Below, one piece after another: positions 5,970-5,990 of a stretch of DNA of 5,990 nucleotides. Each line of letters begins with the position of its first letter. The first letter of the stretch is position 1. Under the pieces are notes generated by a model that had not been told where the DNA came from, searched no databases, and saw only the letters and a list, made by a program, of their open reading frames with translations. Made by a program: the position numbers and the translations under genes. The DNA is from Vulcanisaeta sp. UBA163 (GTDB lineage Archaea; Thermoproteota; Thermoprotei; Thermoproteales; Thermocladiaceae): the NCBI GenBank assembly GCA_002496475.1, contig DAJV01000110.1, forward strand, positions 1 through 5,990. Reading direction: 5' to 3'.

Positions 5970-5990
5970 GCTGAGGAAAACATTGTCTTT

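Overview
The window looks like ordinary chromosomal DNA from a hyperthermophilic crenarchaeon, most likely Thermoproteales (a Vulcanisaeta- or Caldivirga-like organism). This is inferred from TATA-box promoters placed about 25-31 bases before start codons with almost no 5' leader, tight gene packing, frequent AGG/ATA codons, and protein types such as a CydA-like oxidase paralog without a recognisable b558 site and a long archaeal class-III aminotransferase. The genus is a guess from sequence character, not from a search.

Layout. (1) Bases 2-769 (+) hold the C-terminal part of a cytochrome bd oxidase subunit I-like membrane protein whose 5' part lies before the window. It overlaps tail-to-tail with (2) bases 750-2267 (-), a polytopic Wzx/MATE-like flippase-family protein. 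(3) A divergent promoter region of about 100 bases separates the flippase from a gene of unknown function at 2372-3301 (+), which ends in a winged-helix domain. (4) After about 40 bases with a clear TATA box comes a class-III PLP enzyme at 3343-4782 (+), of the GABA-aminotransferase / amino-acid racemase type. (5) Two bases later, on the opposite strand, is a small uncharacterised protein at 4785-5018 (-) with a perfect 12-bp palindrome just before its start. (6) Upstream of that on the same strand is a cysteine synthase-like PLP enzyme at 5094-5969 (-), whose reading frame stays open to the window edge.

The genes do not form one obvious pathway. Four separate themes are visible: respiration (oxidase subunit), cell-surface glycan or lipid export (flippase), and two amino-acid PLP enzymes with two orphan proteins beside them. 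Each of the four middle genes seems to have its own promoter rather than sharing an operon. I saw no tRNA, rRNA, CRISPR array, insertion sequence or large repeat. No stretch longer than 300 bases lacks a gene; the longest gap is the roughly 104-base divergent promoter region.

The points most worth a second look are the apparent loss of both heme b558 ligands in the oxidase-like protein, the unknown winged-helix protein, the likely racemase identity hidden behind a GABA-aminotransferase label, and the palindrome sitting at the probable transcription start of the small orphan gene.
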